A stretch of DNA of 64,000 nucleotides from Amycolatopsis nigrescens CSC17Ta-90 (GCF_000384315.1 NZ_ARVW01000001.1:5580157-5644156), one strand, 5' to 3'; positions 16,973 through 27,563 are shown, counted from the stretch's first letter. The notes: a model not told the origin generated them from the letters alone. A program made the numbers and translations.

Positions 16973-17674
16973 TCAGAGGCGTTCTTGTAGGGCGTCGGCG
17001 GCGGCGAGGAGGTCGGCGGCCCAGCGGGCGCCTGGCTTGCGGCCGATCCGGTCGATCGGACCGGAGACCGACACGGCCGCCACCACCGTCCCCGAAGAGT
17101 CGCGCACCGGCGCGGAGACGCTCGCGACACCCGGCTCCCGCTCCGCGACACTCTGCGCCCAGCCACGCCGCCGGACCTCGAGCAGGGTCCGCTCGCCGTA
17201 GACCGCGTCGGTGAGGATCGTGCGCTGGGTATGCGGATCCGACCACGCGGCCAGCACCTTCGCCCCCGAACCCGCGGTCATCGGCAGCCGCGAACCGATC
17301 GGCACCGTGTCCCGCAAGCCGCTCGGCGGCTCCGCGGTCGAGACGCACACCCGCTGCACCCCGTCCCGCCGGTACAACTGCACGCTCTCCCCTGTGATGT
17401 CCCGCAGCTTCGGCAGCACCGCGCCGGCCGCGTCGAGCAACGGATCCGTCGAGCCACCGGCCAGCTCGGCCAGCGCGGTGCCAGGCCGCCAGCGGCCGTC
17501 CGGCCCCCGGCGCAGCAGCCGATGCACCTCCAGGCCGACCGCGAGGCGGTGCGCGGTCGCCCGGGGCAGCCCGGTGCGGTTGCACAACTCCGCCAGGCCA
17601 CACGGATCCTCGGCCACCGCCTGCAGCACGGCCACCGCCTTGTCCAGAACTCCGATACCGCTATGCTGTCCCAC
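16973..17674 (-). CDS. ndgR: IclR-family regulator of leucine and amino acid genes
   Basis: A 233-residue regulator. The winged helix-turn-helix is [30 protein letters not shown] (residues about 27-56), followed by the IclR effector domain ([47 protein letters not shown], then [25 protein letters not shown]). It is divergent from leuCD, the position of NdgR in Streptomyces and of LtbR in corynebacteria, which control leucine biosynthesis genes. The symbol rests on family plus this conserved context. GTG 17674 is the start. A palindrome at 17687-17707 is the likely binding site. Confidence 0.88.
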   Translation of the reverse strand: MGQHSGIGVLDKAVAVLQAVAEDPCGLAELCNRTGLPRATAHRLAVGLEVHRLLRRGPDGRWRPGTALAELAGGSTDPLLDAAGAVLPKLRDITGESVQLYRRDGVQRVCVSTAEPPSGLRDTVPIGSRLPMTAGSGAKVLAAWSDPHTQRTILTDAVYGERTLLEVRRRGWAQSVAEREPGVASVSAPVRDSSGTVVAAVSVSGPIDRIGRKPGARWAADLLAAADALQERL

Positions 17675-17686
17675 GACGCGATACTA

Positions 17687-17707
17687 ACTTCCCGCACTTT
17701 GGGAAGT
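17687..17707. promoter_or_regulatory. Candidate NdgR operator
   Basis: ACTTCCC (17687-17693) and GGGAAGT (17701-17707) are perfect inverted arms with a 7-base spacer, 13 bases upstream of ndgR and about 100 before leuC. A weaker GGGA and TCCC pair follows. Confidence 0.65.
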
Positions 17708-17809
17708 CCAGATTCTGGGAAAATCGAACTCCCGCCCTTCGCGGCCCGGCTTGCCCGCCGCCTCGGCCGAGTTCCTTTGCTCCCAACCAACCTCTTGGAA
17801 GGAGCCCTG

Positions 17810-19288
17810 ATGACCACCACCACGAACAGCCAGGGCGGCGGTGCGGCCTCGCCGGCGGCGACGGCGAAGACGGCGAAGACGCTGGCGGAGAAGGTGTGGG
17901 AGTCGCACACGGTGCGGCGCGGCGAAGGCGACGAGCCCGATGTGCTCTACATCGACCTGCACCTCGTGCACGAAGTGACCAGCCCGCAGGCCTTCGACGG
18001 GTTGCGCCTGGCCGGGCGTCCGGTGCGGCGGCCGGACCTCACCATCGCCACCGAGGACCACAACGTGCCGACGATCGACATCGAGCTGCCGATCGCCGAT
18101 CCGGTGTCCAGGACCCAGGTGGACACGCTTCGCCGGAACTGCAAGGAGTTCGGCGTCCGGCTGCACCCGATGGGCGATGCCGAACAGGGAATCGTGCACG
18201 TGATCGGACCGCAGCTCGGCCTTACCCAGCCCGGGATGACGGTGGTTTGCGGTGACAGCCACACTTCTACGCACGGGGCCTTCGGCGCGATGGCGTTCGG
18301 CATCGGCACCTCTGAGGTAGAGCACGTTCTGGCAACCCAGACTTTGCCGCTACGTCCATTCAAGACCATGGCGATCAACGTGGACGGGGAACTGCGTCCC
18401 GGCGTCACCGCGAAGGACGTGATCCTGGCCGTCATCGCGAAGATCGGCACCGGCGGCGGACAGGGTTACGTGCTCGAGTACCGCGGCAGCGCGATCGAGG
18501 CCCTGTCCATGGAAGCCAGGATGACGGTCTGCAACATGTCCATCGAAGCGGGCGCCAGGGCCGGCATGGTCGCACCGGACGAGGTCACCTTCGAGTACCT
18601 CAAGGGCCGCCCGCACGCGCCGAAGGGCGAGGACTGGGACGCCGCGGTTGCCGCGTGGCGCGAGCTCCGCACGGACGACGACGCCACCTTCGACGCCGAG
18701 GTGCACCTGGACGCGAACGAGCTGACCCCGTTCGTCACCTGGGGAACAAACCCAGGTCAGGGGCTTCCGCTCGGCGATCGGGTGCCCGATCCCGAGCTGA
18801 TCGCGGACGAGAACGAGCGGTTCGCGGCGGAGAAGGCGTTGTCCTATATGGACCTGACCCCCGGCACCCCGCTGCGGGAGATCGCGGTGGACACCGTCTT
18901 CCTCGGCTCCTGCACGAATGGCCGAATCGAGGACCTGCGGGCCGCCGCGGACGTGCTGCGCGGGCACCGGGTGGCCGACAGCGTGCGGATGCTCGTGGTG
19001 CCCGGCTCGATGCGGGTCCGCCAGGCCGCCGAAGCCGAGGGGCTGAACAAGATCTTCACCGACGCCGGCGCCGAGTGGCGGCAGGCCGGCTGCTCGATGT
19101 GCCTGGGCATGAACCCGGATCAGCTCGCCCCCGGCGAGCGGAGCGCGTCGACCTCCAACCGCAACTTCGAGGGCAGGCAGGGCAAGGGCGGCCGGACCCA
19201 CCTGGTCTCGCCGCTGGTGGCCGCCGCGACGGCCGTCCGGGGCACCCTTTCCTCGCCCGAAGACCTGCTCGCCGGGGCCGGTCGCTGA
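17810..19288 (+). CDS. leuC: 3-isopropylmalate dehydratase large subunit
   Basis: Together with LeuD this Fe-S hydro-lyase isomerises 2- to 3-isopropylmalate, and in the citramalate route probably citramalate to methylmalate. It has 492 residues. [30 protein letters not shown] is the aconitase signature; the cluster cysteines are in FLGSCTNGR and [37 protein letters not shown] ends the protein. ATG 17810 has GGAAGGAG upstream. The Ala/Thr/Lys-rich first 25 residues are an unremarkable extension. The gene is divergent from ndgR and 54 bases before leuD. Confidence 0.97.
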   Translation: MTTTTNSQGGGAASPAATAKTAKTLAEKVWESHTVRRGEGDEPDVLYIDLHLVHEVTSPQAFDGLRLAGRPVRRPDLTIATEDHNVPTIDIELPIADPVSRTQVDTLRRNCKEFGVRLHPMGDAEQGIVHVIGPQLGLTQPGMTVVCGDSHTSTHGAFGAMAFGIGTSEVEHVLATQTLPLRPFKTMAINVDGELRPGVTAKDVILAVIAKIGTGGGQGYVLEYRGSAIEALSMEARMTVCNMSIEAGARAGMVAPDEVTFEYLKGRPHAPKGEDWDAAVAAWRELRTDDDATFDAEVHLDANELTPFVTWGTNPGQGLPLGDRVPDPELIADENERFAAEKALSYMDLTPGTPLREIAVDTVFLGSCTNGRIEDLRAAADVLRGHRVADSVRMLVVPGSMRVRQAAEAEGLNKIFTDAGAEWRQAGCSMCLGMNPDQLAPGERSASTSNRNFEGRQGKGGRTHLVSPLVAAATAVRGTLSSPEDLLAGAGR

Positions 19289-19342
19289 CCGCCGTACCCC
19301 TGCTGAGCACCGAAAACTCGCCTGAGAAGAGGAGTCGCCACC

Positions 19343-19945
19343 ATGGAACCCTTCAAGACCCACACCGGTGTCGGCGTGCCACTGCGCCGGTCCAACGTGG
19401 ACACTGACCAGATCATCCCGGCCGTCTACCTCAAGCGGGTCAGCCGGACCGGTTTCGAGGACGGGCTGTTCGCCGCCTGGCGCGGTGACGAGCAGTTCGT
19501 GCTCAACCAGGAGCCGTTCCGCCAAGGCAGCGTGCTGGTGGCCGGCCCGGACTTCGGCACCGGGTCCTCCCGCGAGCACGCCGTCTGGGCGCTGATGAAC
19601 TACGGCTTCCGGGTGGTCATCTCCGCCAGGTTCGCGGACATCTTCCGCGGCAACTCCGGCAAGCAGGGCCTGCTGGCCGCCGAGTGCGAGCAGTCGGACG
19701 TCGAACAGCTCTGGAAGCTGCTCGAGAACGAGCCCGGCACGGAGGTCTCGGTGGACCTCGAGTCGAAGACGGTACGAGCCAAGGACTTCGTCGCGCCCTT
19801 CCGGATCGACGACTACACCCGCTGGCGGCTGCTCGAGGGGCTCGATGACATCGCTCTCACCTTGCGACACGCCGCGGACATCGACTCGTTCGAGGCCGAG
19901 CGGCCCCGGTGGAAGCCGGTGACCATCCCCCAGCCCGCCTCCTAG
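19343..19945 (+). CDS. leuD: 3-isopropylmalate dehydratase small subunit
   Basis: A 200-residue swivel domain that completes the LeuCD active site. [16 protein letters not shown] and [46 protein letters not shown] are the diagnostic segments, and [15 protein letters not shown] is near the C-terminus. AAGAGGAG lies eight to nine bases before ATG 19343. It is co-transcribed with leuC and its stop codon is inside the start of a hairpin. Confidence 0.97.
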   Translation: MEPFKTHTGVGVPLRRSNVDTDQIIPAVYLKRVSRTGFEDGLFAAWRGDEQFVLNQEPFRQGSVLVAGPDFGTGSSREHAVWALMNYGFRVVISARFADIFRGNSGKQGLLAAECEQSDVEQLWKLLENEPGTEVSVDLESKTVRAKDFVAPFRIDDYTRWRLLEGLDDIALTLRHAADIDSFEAERPRWKPVTIPQPAS

Positions 19946-19982
19946 GGGATGGATTCCCTGCTCAGCAAGGGAATCCACCCCT
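19944..19982 (+). terminator. leuCD terminator
   Basis: AGGGGATGGATTCCCT (19944-19959) pairs with AGGGAATCCACCCCT (19968-19982) with one bulged A and an 8-base loop. It begins within the leuD stop codon. Confidence 0.8.
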
Positions 19983-20087
19983 GGTCACAGGCCCTCGAAA
20001 CCACGCCAGACGCACCCCGGAACGGCCCCGAGGGGGTCCCTCAAGAGGCGGAACCGCCCTCAAGTCAAGGAAAATTTCCGCGTTGCG

Positions 20088-20115
20088 TTTGGAATTTGTG
20101 CTGCATTGGTAATAC
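20088..20115 (+). promoter_or_regulatory. hupB promoter
   Basis: TTTGGA (20088-20093) and TAATAC (20110-20115) are spaced 16 bases, resembling a sigma-70-type promoter. The local sequence is much more AT-rich than its surroundings. Confidence 0.6.
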
Positions 20116-20174
20116 CGTGTGCGCAAGTCGGCCGATGTGGGCCGTGTACAAGTAGTTCTTCTTGGAGGACTGGA

Positions 20175-20819
20175 ATGGCCAACAAGGCCCAGCTGATCGA
20201 GGCGCTCTCCGAGCGTTTGGGCGACAAGAAGGTTGCGTCCGAGGCTGTCGACGGACTCGTCGACATCATCATCCGTACGGTCAACAAGGGCGAGAAGGTG
20301 AACATCACCGGCTTCGGTGTGTTCGAGAAGCGCGCCCGCGCTGCCCGTACCGCGCGCAACCCGCGTACCGGCGAGACCGTGCGCGTGAAGAAGACGAACG
20401 TGCCCGCCTTCCGCGCGGGCACCACCTTCAAGGACGTGGTGAGCGGCTCGAAGAAGCTGCCCAAGGCCACCGCCGTGAAGCGTGCGACCGCGACGTCCAG
20501 GAGCACCGGCACCACCGCTGCCCGGAGCACCACGACCCGCGCCGCCGCGACGAGGGCGACCGCCAGCCGCCCGACGGCGACCCGCAGCACCACGTCCCGG
20601 ACCCGGGCCACCACCGCGACTCGCAGCACCGCGGCGAGCCGTACGGCGGCCAAGGCGGCGCCGAAGACCGCGGCCAAGACCACCGCCGCCAAGGCGACCG
20701 CGGCCAAGAAGCCCGCCACCAAGGCGGCGCCGAAGACCGCGGCCAAGGCGACCAAGGCCACCGCGACCAAGGCGACGGCAGCCAAGAAGACGACCGCCGC
20801 CGCAAAGAAGAAGAAGTAG
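20175..20819 (+). CDS. hupB: HU-like DNA-binding protein with long basic tail
   Basis: A nucleoid-associated protein of 214 residues. Residues 1-90 are a canonical HU fold ([55 protein letters not shown]). The rest is a low-complexity Ala/Thr/Lys/Arg tail with KTAAK and TRSTT-type repeats ending in KKKK, the eukaryotic-H1-like extension typical of actinobacterial HupB. The tail binds DNA and RNA and is a target of acetylation in mycobacteria (family knowledge). GGAGG lies eight bases before ATG 20175. It has its own promoter and a strong terminator. Confidence 0.96.
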   Translation: MANKAQLIEALSERLGDKKVASEAVDGLVDIIIRTVNKGEKVNITGFGVFEKRARAARTARNPRTGETVRVKKTNVPAFRAGTTFKDVVSGSKKLPKATAVKRATATSRSTGTTAARSTTTRAAATRATASRPTATRSTTSRTRATTATRSTAASRTAAKAAPKTAAKTTAAKATAAKKPATKAAPKTAAKATKATATKATAAKKTTAAAKKKK

Positions 20820-20839
20820 CCTCTCTCTGAGCCACTTCT

Positions 20840-20872
20840 CGGCAGGGCCCCGCGCACCGTGGGGCCCTGCCG
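20840..20872 (+). terminator. hupB terminator
   Basis: Perfect 12-bp arms CGGCAGGGCCCC (20840-20851) and GGGGCCCTGCCG (20861-20872) with a 9-base loop, followed by CTCTTTGTT. Confidence 0.9.
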
Positions 20873-21010
20873 CTCTTTGTTCGGGGCCTTCCTTTATGGA
20901 GACACCCGCGGGGACGGCCGAACGGGCTCCTCAGCGGCCCTTTCCGGTGAGCGGTCCCGTTACTCCGACTGGGGAGTTCTGGGGCGCCTTACCGGCATTC
21001 AGCACCGCGG

Positions 21011-21050
21011 AGGACGCCTTGACGAATGTTCAACGCAGGCAAGGCGTCCT
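21011..21050. repeat. Degenerate hairpin repeat related to family A
   Basis: AGGACGCCTTG (21011-21021) pairs with CAAGGCGTCCT (21040-21050). The right half, GTTCAACGCAGGCAAGG, matches the family A loop and arm, while the left half has diverged. It lies between the convergent hupB and mutT1 genes. Confidence 0.65.
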
Positions 21051-21068
21051 TCGCGCGGGCGACCGGGG

Positions 21069-22025
21069 TCAGCGGCGGGAGGGTTCCGGAGCCGGTAGCG
21101 CGCTGGGGAAGTAGGCCGCGTCGGCGAGCCGCGGCCCCTGCCCGTCCGCGGGCGGCAGGAAGGACAGCAGCCACAGCGAGCCCTTCTTGCTGGACACCGC
21201 CGGGGACTTGGTGCCGGGCAGCACCACCCCGTCCCGGTCCGCCAGCGTGCTCACCACGTCCGGGATCACCGCGCCCTGGCTGCAGATCACCGGGGTGCCG
21301 CCCCCGGCCACGATCGCCAGCAGCCGCGCGAGTCCCAGCACCGGGTCCTGCCAGTAGCCCTCTTCGGAGAACAGCCGCTCGTGCCGGACCTCGCCGCCGA
21401 TGTCCTCGGCGACGCCCTGGACGGTCTGCACGCATCGCAGCCGTGGCGCGGAGAACACCCGGTCCGGCCCGAACAGCGCGGCCATCCGCCGTACCGCGCC
21501 GGCCTGCCGGAAGCCGGCTGCGGCCAGCGGGCGGAGATCGTCGTCGCCGTTCCACTCGTCCCGCTTGCCCGCCTTGGCGTGCCGGACGAGCAGCAGGGTG
21601 CTCAGCTCCGGCGGGCAAGCGCAGAAGGTGCGCAGCACCCGCACGTCGGTTTCGCGGCTGAGCAACGACTCGGCCCGTTCCGGGGCCAGCCAGCGCAGTT
21701 CGTCCACCTCGTCGTTCGGCTCGAACTCCCCGGCTCCGGCCCGCGCGGCGAAGTAGTCGACGGTCTTGGGCACGGTGCCGCCGTCGCGGCCGGGCACCGG
21801 ATAGCCGATCCGACCGAGGTGTCGGCCGAGCACCGCGGGGAACCCGGTCTCCTCGGCCACCTCGCGAACCGCCGCTGCGGCGAGGGTCTCCCCGTTGTCC
21901 AGCTTTCCCTTCGGCAGTGACCAGTCGTCGTACCGGGGGCGGTGCACGACGGCGATCTCCAGCCGTCCCTCCCCGTCGCGGCGCCAGAGCACCGCACCGG
22001 CCGCACGTACTCCGGCCAGGCTCAT
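21069..22025 (-). CDS. mutT1: MutT1-type NUDIX hydrolase with histidine phosphatase domain
   Basis: A 318-residue fusion. The N-terminal NUDIX domain has the box [18 protein letters not shown] (about residues 45-62) within [20 protein letters not shown]. The C-terminal domain begins [15 protein letters not shown], the RHG phosphatase motif. In mycobacteria the two domains together remove oxidised nucleotides such as 8-oxo-dGTP. The ATG at 22025 overlaps the ppk stop as ATGA, so translation is coupled to ppk. It is the last gene of cofC-ppk-mutT1 on the minus strand. Confidence 0.95.
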   Translation of the reverse strand: MSLAGVRAAGAVLWRRDGEGRLEIAVVHRPRYDDWSLPKGKLDNGETLAAAAVREVAEETGFPAVLGRHLGRIGYPVPGRDGGTVPKTVDYFAARAGAGEFEPNDEVDELRWLAPERAESLLSRETDVRVLRTFCACPPELSTLLLVRHAKAGKRDEWNGDDDLRPLAAAGFRQAGAVRRMAALFGPDRVFSAPRLRCVQTVQGVAEDIGGEVRHERLFSEEGYWQDPVLGLARLLAIVAGGGTPVICSQGAVIPDVVSTLADRDGVVLPGTKSPAVSSKKGSLWLLSFLPPADGQGPRLADAAYFPSALPAPEPSRR

Positions 22026-24208
22026 CCGGCGGCGCCGTGCTTCTTGAGCAACTCCGCCTGGTGGTCTCGCACCTCCGAGTCGGAGGTCGGGGACGGCGCC
22101 CACTCGCCGGTCGAGGTGAGCACCCAGCAGCGGGTCGCCGGGTGCAGCGCGGAGTTCATCATGTCGTCCAGCTGCCTGGTCAGCTTGGGGTCCTTGACCT
22201 TCACCAGCGCTTCGATCCGGCGGTCCAGGTTGCGGTGCATCATGTCCGCGCTGCCGATCCAGTAGCTGTCCGAGGACTTGAAGTGGAACACCCTGGAGTG
22301 CTCCAGGAACCGGCCGAGGATCGAGCGCACCGAGATGTTGTCGCTCAGCCCGGCGACCCCCGGCTTCAGCGAGCAGATCCCGCGGACCACGATGTCGACC
22401 GGAACCCCGGCCTGCGAAGCGTGGTACAGCGCGTCGATGATCTGCTCGTCCACGAGCGAGTTGCACTTGAGCCGGATCCCGGACTCCCGGCCGGCGCTCG
22501 CCTGCTCGATCTCCTCGGCCACATAGCGCAGGATGCCGCGCCGGATGCCGTTCGGCGCGGTCAGGATGTTGCGGTAGGAGTCCTGGCGGGAGTACCCGGT
22601 GAGCACGTTGAACAGGTCGGTCAGGTCCGCGCCGATGGTCGGGTCGGCGGTGAGCAGGCCGAGGTCTTCGTACAGCCGCGCGGTCTTCGGGTTGTAGTTG
22701 CCGGTGCCGATGTGGCAGTAGCGGCGGATGGTGCTGCCCTCCTGGCGCACCACCATGCAGACCTTGCAGTGCGTCTTCAGCCCGACCAGCCCGTAGACCA
22801 CGTGCACCCCGGCCCGCTCCAGCGTTCTGGCCCAGGTGATGTTGGCCTGCTCGTCGAACCGCGCCTTGATCTCCACCAGCGCCACCACCTGCTTGCCGGC
22901 CTCGGCCGCGTCGATCAGCGCGTCCACGATCGGCGAGTCACCCGAGGTGCGGTACAGGGTCTGCTTGATGGCAAGCACCTTGTCGTCCGCGGCGGCCTGC
23001 TCGATGAACCGCTGCATGCTGGTGGAGAACGAGTCGTACGGATGGTGCACCAGCACGTCGCCCTCCCGCAGGGTGGCGAACACGCTCTTCGGCGTCTCAC
23101 GTTCGCCGAACGCCGGATGGGTGGCCGGCACGAAAGGGCGGTCCTTGAGCTCCTTGCGGTCCACGCCGGAAAGCTGGTGCAGGCAGGTGAGGTCGAGCAG
23201 CCCCGGCACCTCGACCACGTCGTGCGGGTCCACCTCCAGCTCGCGCAGCAGCAGCTCGAGCATGTGCTCGCTCATGTCCTGCGCGACCTCCAGCCGCACC
23301 GGCGGGCCGAACCGCCGTTGCGCCAGTTCGCGTTCCAGCGCCTGGAGCAGATCCTCGTCCCGGTCCTCCTCGACCTCGAAGTCGGCGTTGCGGGTCACCC
23401 GGAAGGCGTGCTGCTCGGTCACCTCCATCCCGGTGAACAACTCACCGAGGTGCGCCGCGATCAGTTCCTCCAGCGGCAGGAAGGTCGCCTCGCGCTCCTC
23501 CCGGCGCTGCTCGATCCGGATCAGCCGTGGCACGTTGTTCGGCACCTTGACCCTGGCGAAGCGCTCGGTGCCGCCCTCCGGGTCGCGCACGGTCACCGCG
23601 AGGTTGAGGGAGAGCCCCGAGATGTAGGGGAACGGGTGCGCCGGGTCCACCGCGAGCGGGGTGAGCACCGGGAAGATGTGGTCGCTGAAGTAGTTGGACA
23701 TCCGCAGCTGCTCGGGACCGTCCATATCGGACCAGTTGACGATCCGGATGCCCTCCTCGGCCAGCGCCGGGCGCAGGCCGAGCTCGAAGGCCGCGGTGTG
23801 CCGCTCGACCAGGTCCTGGTTGCGCTTGGCGATGTAGGCGAGTTGCTCGCGCGGGGTGAGCCCGTCCGCGCTGCGCACCGGCAGGCCGGTCTCGTCCCGC
23901 CGCTTCAGCCCGGCCACCCTGACCATGTAGAACTCGTCCAAATTGGACGCGAAGATGGCAAGGAACTTGGCGCGCTCGAGCAGCGGCTGGGAGGTGTCCT
24001 CGGCCAGCGCGAGCACTCTGGCGTTGAAGTCCTGCCAGGAGAGCTCCCGGTTGAAGTACCGGTCGTCGGGCAGTGACTCGGCCAGCGCGGGCACCACCGC
24101 GGTCACCGCGGGCGGGGCCGACGGGATCGCGTGGACCTCCGCCGCGCGGGCCTCACTCCGCGGGCTGGACTCGGAGGGTGCCGGGGTACTGCTCTGCTCG
24201 TTGCTCAC
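22022..24208 (-). CDS. ppk: Polyphosphate kinase
   Basis: This enzyme reversibly transfers the gamma-phosphate of ATP to polyphosphate. At 728 residues it is full-length PPK1. The [17 protein letters not shown] start, the phosphorylated His in [25 protein letters not shown], and the second catalytic region [27 protein letters not shown] are all present. The start is GTG 24208; GGGGA lies about 11 bases upstream and a further GGGG abuts the start, so the boundary is slightly uncertain. The first 40 residues are acidic and disordered. It is followed by mutT1 with a 4-base overlap. Confidence 0.96.
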   Translation of the reverse strand: MSNEQSSTPAPSESSPRSEARAAEVHAIPSAPPAVTAVVPALAESLPDDRYFNRELSWQDFNARVLALAEDTSQPLLERAKFLAIFASNLDEFYMVRVAGLKRRDETGLPVRSADGLTPREQLAYIAKRNQDLVERHTAAFELGLRPALAEEGIRIVNWSDMDGPEQLRMSNYFSDHIFPVLTPLAVDPAHPFPYISGLSLNLAVTVRDPEGGTERFARVKVPNNVPRLIRIEQRREEREATFLPLEELIAAHLGELFTGMEVTEQHAFRVTRNADFEVEEDRDEDLLQALERELAQRRFGPPVRLEVAQDMSEHMLELLLRELEVDPHDVVEVPGLLDLTCLHQLSGVDRKELKDRPFVPATHPAFGERETPKSVFATLREGDVLVHHPYDSFSTSMQRFIEQAAADDKVLAIKQTLYRTSGDSPIVDALIDAAEAGKQVVALVEIKARFDEQANITWARTLERAGVHVVYGLVGLKTHCKVCMVVRQEGSTIRRYCHIGTGNYNPKTARLYEDLGLLTADPTIGADLTDLFNVLTGYSRQDSYRNILTAPNGIRRGILRYVAEEIEQASAGRESGIRLKCNSLVDEQIIDALYHASQAGVPVDIVVRGICSLKPGVAGLSDNISVRSILGRFLEHSRVFHFKSSDSYWIGSADMMHRNLDRRIEALVKVKDPKLTRQLDDMMNSALHPATRCWVLTSTGEWAPSPTSDSEVRDHQAELLKKHGAAG

Positions 24209-24281
24209 CCCTGCATTGTTCCCCACGTTGCGCTGTTGTGCGCAGATCGTGTCCGGCCGCGTGGTGAACAACTCGTCGCGG

Positions 24282-24953
24282 CTAGGCGAGCAGGCAGAGC
24301 GACCCCAGCAGGGCCGCGGTGTGCTCGCCGAGGCCGAGCGCGCGGGCGTGCGCGAGATCGGCCGGAGTGTCCACATCTCCGCGCAGCGAGGGCGCGGCGA
24401 CGGACAGCGCGGTGGCCCCGGAACCGAGGTGCGCCGCGGCCGAGCCGGTGCCGAACCGCGGCTCCAGCGCGGACCCCGGCGCGGACAGCAGCAGGGTGGT
24501 GCCGGTGCCTTGGCGGTCCGCGGTGAACGCCCGACGGCCGTCCGCCTCGGCCAGCGCGGCGGCGAGCTCGGCCGCGCGCAGTGCCGGCAGGTCGGCCTGG
24601 AGCGCGCCGACTACGCCGTCCGGGTCGTCCGCGCGCAGCAGCCGCTCGCCGTACCGCAACGCCGCGTTCAGGCCACCGGCCCCCGGTTCCCTGGCGATCT
24701 CCACGCCGAGCGTGCGCAGCCCGTCCAGCGCTCCCGGGTCGGCGGCCACCACCAGTACCCGGCGTATCCCGGTCGCGGCGGTGGCCGCGGCCAGGGTGTC
24801 CGACGCCAGCGCCAGCACGAGCGCGGCGTGCGTTTCGTCGTCAGCAGGGCGGCCCACCGACCCCACCGCGCCCCGGAGCCGTGATTTGCCGGCTTTCGGG
24901 GGTTTCATCGGGACCACCAGGTCCACATCACGAGCCACGGCTCCATCTTTCAT
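24282..24953 (-). CDS. cofC: 2-phospho-L-lactate / phosphoenolpyruvate guanylyltransferase
   Basis: A 223-residue nucleotidyltransferase that activates phosphoenolpyruvate or phospholactate with GTP in coenzyme F420 synthesis (FbiD in mycobacteria). [16 protein letters not shown] is the nucleotide-binding start, [19 protein letters not shown] holds the metal Asp, and [23 protein letters not shown] and [17 protein letters not shown] are family signatures. ATG 24953 lacks a strong ribosome site. It lies upstream of ppk and divergent from plsC, the conserved mycobacterial order. It supports F420 use by the LLM enzyme at 4.0 kb. Confidence 0.9.
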   Translation of the reverse strand: MKDGAVARDVDLVVPMKPPKAGKSRLRGAVGSVGRPADDETHAALVLALASDTLAAATAATGIRRVLVVAADPGALDGLRTLGVEIAREPGAGGLNAALRYGERLLRADDPDGVVGALQADLPALRAAELAAALAEADGRRAFTADRQGTGTTLLLSAPGSALEPRFGTGSAAAHLGSGATALSVAAPSLRGDVDTPADLAHARALGLGEHTAALLGSLCLLA

Positions 24954-25103
24954 GATTTCGCGCCGCCGGGTGGCGGATGCGGGGTCAGGAGCAGCTCGCG
25001 AGTGGTGGAAGGCACCCTTCCTTTGCCTCCGGTAACCCAGCGGGGCAGGATCACTGCATCGCCAGGGGGAGTGGCGAGTGCCGTTACTACCTGAGGAGGA
25101 GTC

Positions 25104-25817
25104 TTGGCCGGGCGCGAGAAGGGCGGTTTCTGGGTTGGGGCCGCCGCCGCACTGTTCTATCCGGCGACCGCACTCGGCCGCCGTGTGTACCGCGGGGCCG
25201 AGCGGATACCGCGGGAGGGCGCCGCGCTGCTGGTGCTCAACCACGTGTCGCATATGGACCCGGCGGTGGACGCGGTGTTCGTGCACCGGCAGAAGCGGGT
25301 GCCCCGCTTCCTGGCCAAGGAGGCGGTGGCGAAGGCGCCGATCTTCGGGAAGATCTTCCTCGGCTCCGGCGGGATCCCGGTGTACCGCGGCTCGTCCAGC
25401 GCGGGGGACAGCCTGCGGGCCGCGCACCAGGCGCTGCAGGACGGCAAGATCGTGGTGATCTACCCCGAGGGCACCATCACCAAGGACCCGGACGGCTGGC
25501 CGAAGCGCTCCTATACCGGCGCGGCAAGGCTGGCGCTGGAGAACGACGTGCCGGTGATCCCGATCGCCAGGTGGGGCACCAACTACATCTTCAACGGCTA
25601 CACCAAGAAGCTCCGGCCGTTCCCGCGGCGGACCGTGACGCACCTGGTCGGCGAGCCGATCGAGCTCGGCGAGTACCGGAAGCGGCCCTCCCGCAGCGCG
25701 TCCGTGCTGCGCGAGGTCACCGAGCTGATGATGGACGAGGTCACCGAGCTGCTCGCGGACATCCGCCAGGAGACGCCGCCGGTGAAGAAGGACGCCGAGC
25801 CGGTGGACGGCGACTGA
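25104..25817 (+). CDS. plsC: 1-acylglycerol-3-phosphate acyltransferase
   Basis: A 237-residue membrane-associated acyltransferase of phospholipid synthesis. The catalytic HX4D motif is in [15 protein letters not shown] (residues about 42-56). [15 protein letters not shown] and the substrate-binding [14 protein letters not shown] follow, then [14 protein letters not shown]. The start is TTG 25104, preceded by GAGGAGGAG. The last base of its TGA is the first base of the gpsA ATG, so the two are co-translated. A hydrophobic stretch near residues 8-25 may anchor it to the membrane. Confidence 0.93.
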   Translation: MAGREKGGFWVGAAAALFYPATALGRRVYRGAERIPREGAALLVLNHVSHMDPAVDAVFVHRQKRVPRFLAKEAVAKAPIFGKIFLGSGGIPVYRGSSSAGDSLRAAHQALQDGKIVVIYPEGTITKDPDGWPKRSYTGAARLALENDVPVIPIARWGTNYIFNGYTKKLRPFPRRTVTHLVGEPIELGEYRKRPSRSASVLREVTELMMDEVTELLADIRQETPPVKKDAEPVDGD

Positions 25818-26851
25818 TGGCGGGCACCGCCGTCCCGGTCGCCACGCCGCAGCGCATCACCGTGCTCGGCGCCGGTTCCTGGGGCACCACCTACGCCAAG
25901 GTGCTCGCCGACGCCGGTCGCGACGTCACCATCTGGGCCCGCCGGCCCGAGGTGGCCGCGGAGATCCGGGACCGGCGGACGAACGAGGGCTACCTGCCGG
26001 GGGTGGGACTGCCGGAGCGGCTGACCGCGACCACCGATCCGGCCGAGGCGCTGGCGTCCGCGGAGGCCGTGGTGCTGGCGGTGCCCAGCCAGAGCCTGCG
26101 CGCGAACCTGACCGAATGGCGCGGGCTGCTGCCCGCCGGGGCGACGCTGGTCAGCCTGGCCAAGGGGGTCGAACTCGGCACGCTCAAGCGGATGAGCGAG
26201 GTGATCAGCGAGATCGCCGGGGTGCCGGACGGTCAGGTGGTGGTGGTCTCCGGGCCGAACCTGGCCAGGGAGATCGCGCAGGCCCAGCCGTCTGCCGCGG
26301 TGGTCGCCTGCGTGGACCACGAGCGCGCGGTGGCCGTGCAGCGGGCCAGCTTCAACCGGTACTTCCGGCCGTACACCAACACCGACGTGGTCGGCTGCGA
26401 ACTGGGCGGCGCCTGCAAGAACGTGATCGCGCTGAGCTGCGGGATGGCCGCCGGCCTCGGCCTCGGCACCAACACGATGGCCACCCTGATCACCAGGGGA
26501 CTGGCCGAAATGGCCAGGCTCGGCGCCAAGCTGGGCGCCGACCCGCTCACCTTCGCCGGCCTGGCCGGGGTCGGCGACCTGGTGGCGACCTGCTCGTCAC
26601 CGCTGTCCAGGAACCGGACCTTCGGCGAGCGCCTCGGCCGCGGGGAGACCCTCGAGCAGGCGCAGCGGGCGGCCGGCGGCCAGGTGGCCGAGGGCGTGAT
26701 GTCCTGCTCCTCGATCAGGGAGCTGGCCGGGGCCAAGGGTGTCGACATGCCGATCACGGACGCGATGCACCGGGTCTGCCACGAGGGCGTGGATCCGCGC
26801 GCGGCGGGCGCCGAACTGCTCGGCCGCGAGCAGAAGCACGAGTGGTCCTGA
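25817..26851 (+). CDS. gpsA: Glycerol-3-phosphate dehydrogenase [NAD(P)+]
   Basis: This enzyme reduces dihydroxyacetone phosphate to glycerol-3-phosphate for phospholipids. It has 344 residues. [30 protein letters not shown] is the dinucleotide fold, [13 protein letters not shown] is the family motif, and [42 protein letters not shown] holds the catalytic Lys and substrate loop; [27 protein letters not shown] follows. ATG overlaps the plsC stop by one base. The pairing with PlsC makes a short phospholipid operon. Confidence 0.97.
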   Translation: MAGTAVPVATPQRITVLGAGSWGTTYAKVLADAGRDVTIWARRPEVAAEIRDRRTNEGYLPGVGLPERLTATTDPAEALASAEAVVLAVPSQSLRANLTEWRGLLPAGATLVSLAKGVELGTLKRMSEVISEIAGVPDGQVVVVSGPNLAREIAQAQPSAAVVACVDHERAVAVQRASFNRYFRPYTNTDVVGCELGGACKNVIALSCGMAAGLGLGTNTMATLITRGLAEMARLGAKLGADPLTFAGLAGVGDLVATCSSPLSRNRTFGERLGRGETLEQAQRAAGGQVAEGVMSCSSIRELAGAKGVDMPITDAMHRVCHEGVDPRAAGAELLGREQKHEWS

Positions 26852-26941
26852 GGCGTGCGGTCCTGAGGCGTTGACGACATTTCGGTGTCCATCGGGTGAG
26901 ATGGATTGACCGGTCGGGGTCCGGCTGGTGAGGTGTGTGGC

Positions 26942-27022
26942 GTGCAGACGCGTGGCATGAACGCACGGCGGGGTCATATCGACCTGCGCCGCGTTGCCAG
27001 CGCGCTGTGTCCTTGCCGGTGA
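26942..27022 (+). CDS. Cysteine leader peptide upstream of cysteine dioxygenase
   Basis: A 26-codon frame from GTG 26942 (GAGG at 26930-26933) or ATG 26957 ends HIDLRRVASALCPCR. This matches the small putative leader peptides with an H-x-DL-R-x-x-SA-L/I-C core found upstream of sulfur genes in actinobacteria. Two Cys codons, TGT and TGC, flank Pro near the end (27008-27016). These bases are perfectly complementary to 27055-27064, which holds the ribosome site of the next gene. Confidence 0.8.
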   Translation: MQTRGMNARRGHIDLRRVASALCPCR

Positions 27023-27064
27023 TCTGCCCCAACCCGGCCCGCACCTTCTTTTCCGCAAGGACAC
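27007..27064 (+). promoter_or_regulatory. Shine-Dalgarno-sequestering stem of the cysteine dioxygenase mRNA
   Basis: GTGTCCTTGC (27007-27016), containing the leader's Cys codons, pairs over all ten bases with GCAAGGACAC (27055-27064). The right arm includes AAGGA (27057-27061), seven bases from ATG 27069. A ribosome on the Cys codons would open the stem. Confidence 0.75.
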
Positions 27065-27068
27065 CCTC

Positions 27069-27548
27069 ATGTTCGCTGTGCCAGACAACACCATCGCGCT
27101 CGCCGAGCGCCCGGCCCTGCGCCACCCCGTCCGCGTCGCACTGGAGTACGCCGCCGACCGCGAAAGCTGGCGCGACCTGCTCCGCTACGACCCCGACCAG
27201 CGGTTTTCGGTGCTCGTCGATGCCGACCACGACCAGGAGATCTGGCTGATGAGCTGGCTGCCAGGCCAGCACACCGACCTGCACGACCACGCCCAAGCCG
27301 CCGGCGCGTTCACCGTGGTCAGCGGCGGGCTGCGGGAGACCGTGGCCAGGGTCGCCCCGGACGGCAGGGCGGTGACCGAGACGCACTCGCTCGGCGCCGG
27401 CCAGTCCAGGGTGTTCGGCCCCGGCTACGTGCACGAGGTGCGCAACGACGGGCCGGATCCGGCGGTCAGCGTGCACGTCTACCGCCAGGGCGGCCGCGCG
27501 ATGCGCTCCTACCGGCTGGATCCGCTGACCGGGCCGGTCCCCGCCTGA
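27069..27548 (+). CDS. Cysteine dioxygenase family protein
   Basis: A 159-residue cupin that oxidises cysteine, or a related thiol such as 3-mercaptopropionate, to the sulfinate using Fe(II) and O2. The HTDLHDHAQAAGAFTVVSGGLRE segment carries two metal His ligands, and GYVHEVRNDG the third, as in bacterial thiol dioxygenases. RFSVLVDADHDQEIWLMSWLPGQ precedes the metal site. It is preceded by a Cys leader peptide, which supports a sulfur amino acid role, and followed by a hairpin repeat. Substrate choice between cysteine and other thiols is open. Confidence 0.88.
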   Translation: MFAVPDNTIALAERPALRHPVRVALEYAADRESWRDLLRYDPDQRFSVLVDADHDQEIWLMSWLPGQHTDLHDHAQAAGAFTVVSGGLRETVARVAPDGRAVTETHSLGAGQSRVFGPGYVHEVRNDGPDPAVSVHVYRQGGRAMRSYRLDPLTGPVPA

Positions 27549-27563
27549 GCCGGTCCGGTACGA

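Noticed and set aside
25007..25077. Further decayed family A repeat between cofC and plsC
   Set aside because: GGAAGG/CCTTCC (25007-25021) and TCGCCA/TGGCGA (25059-25077) are short and lie at 5' ends, unlike the family; resemblance is too weak to claim.
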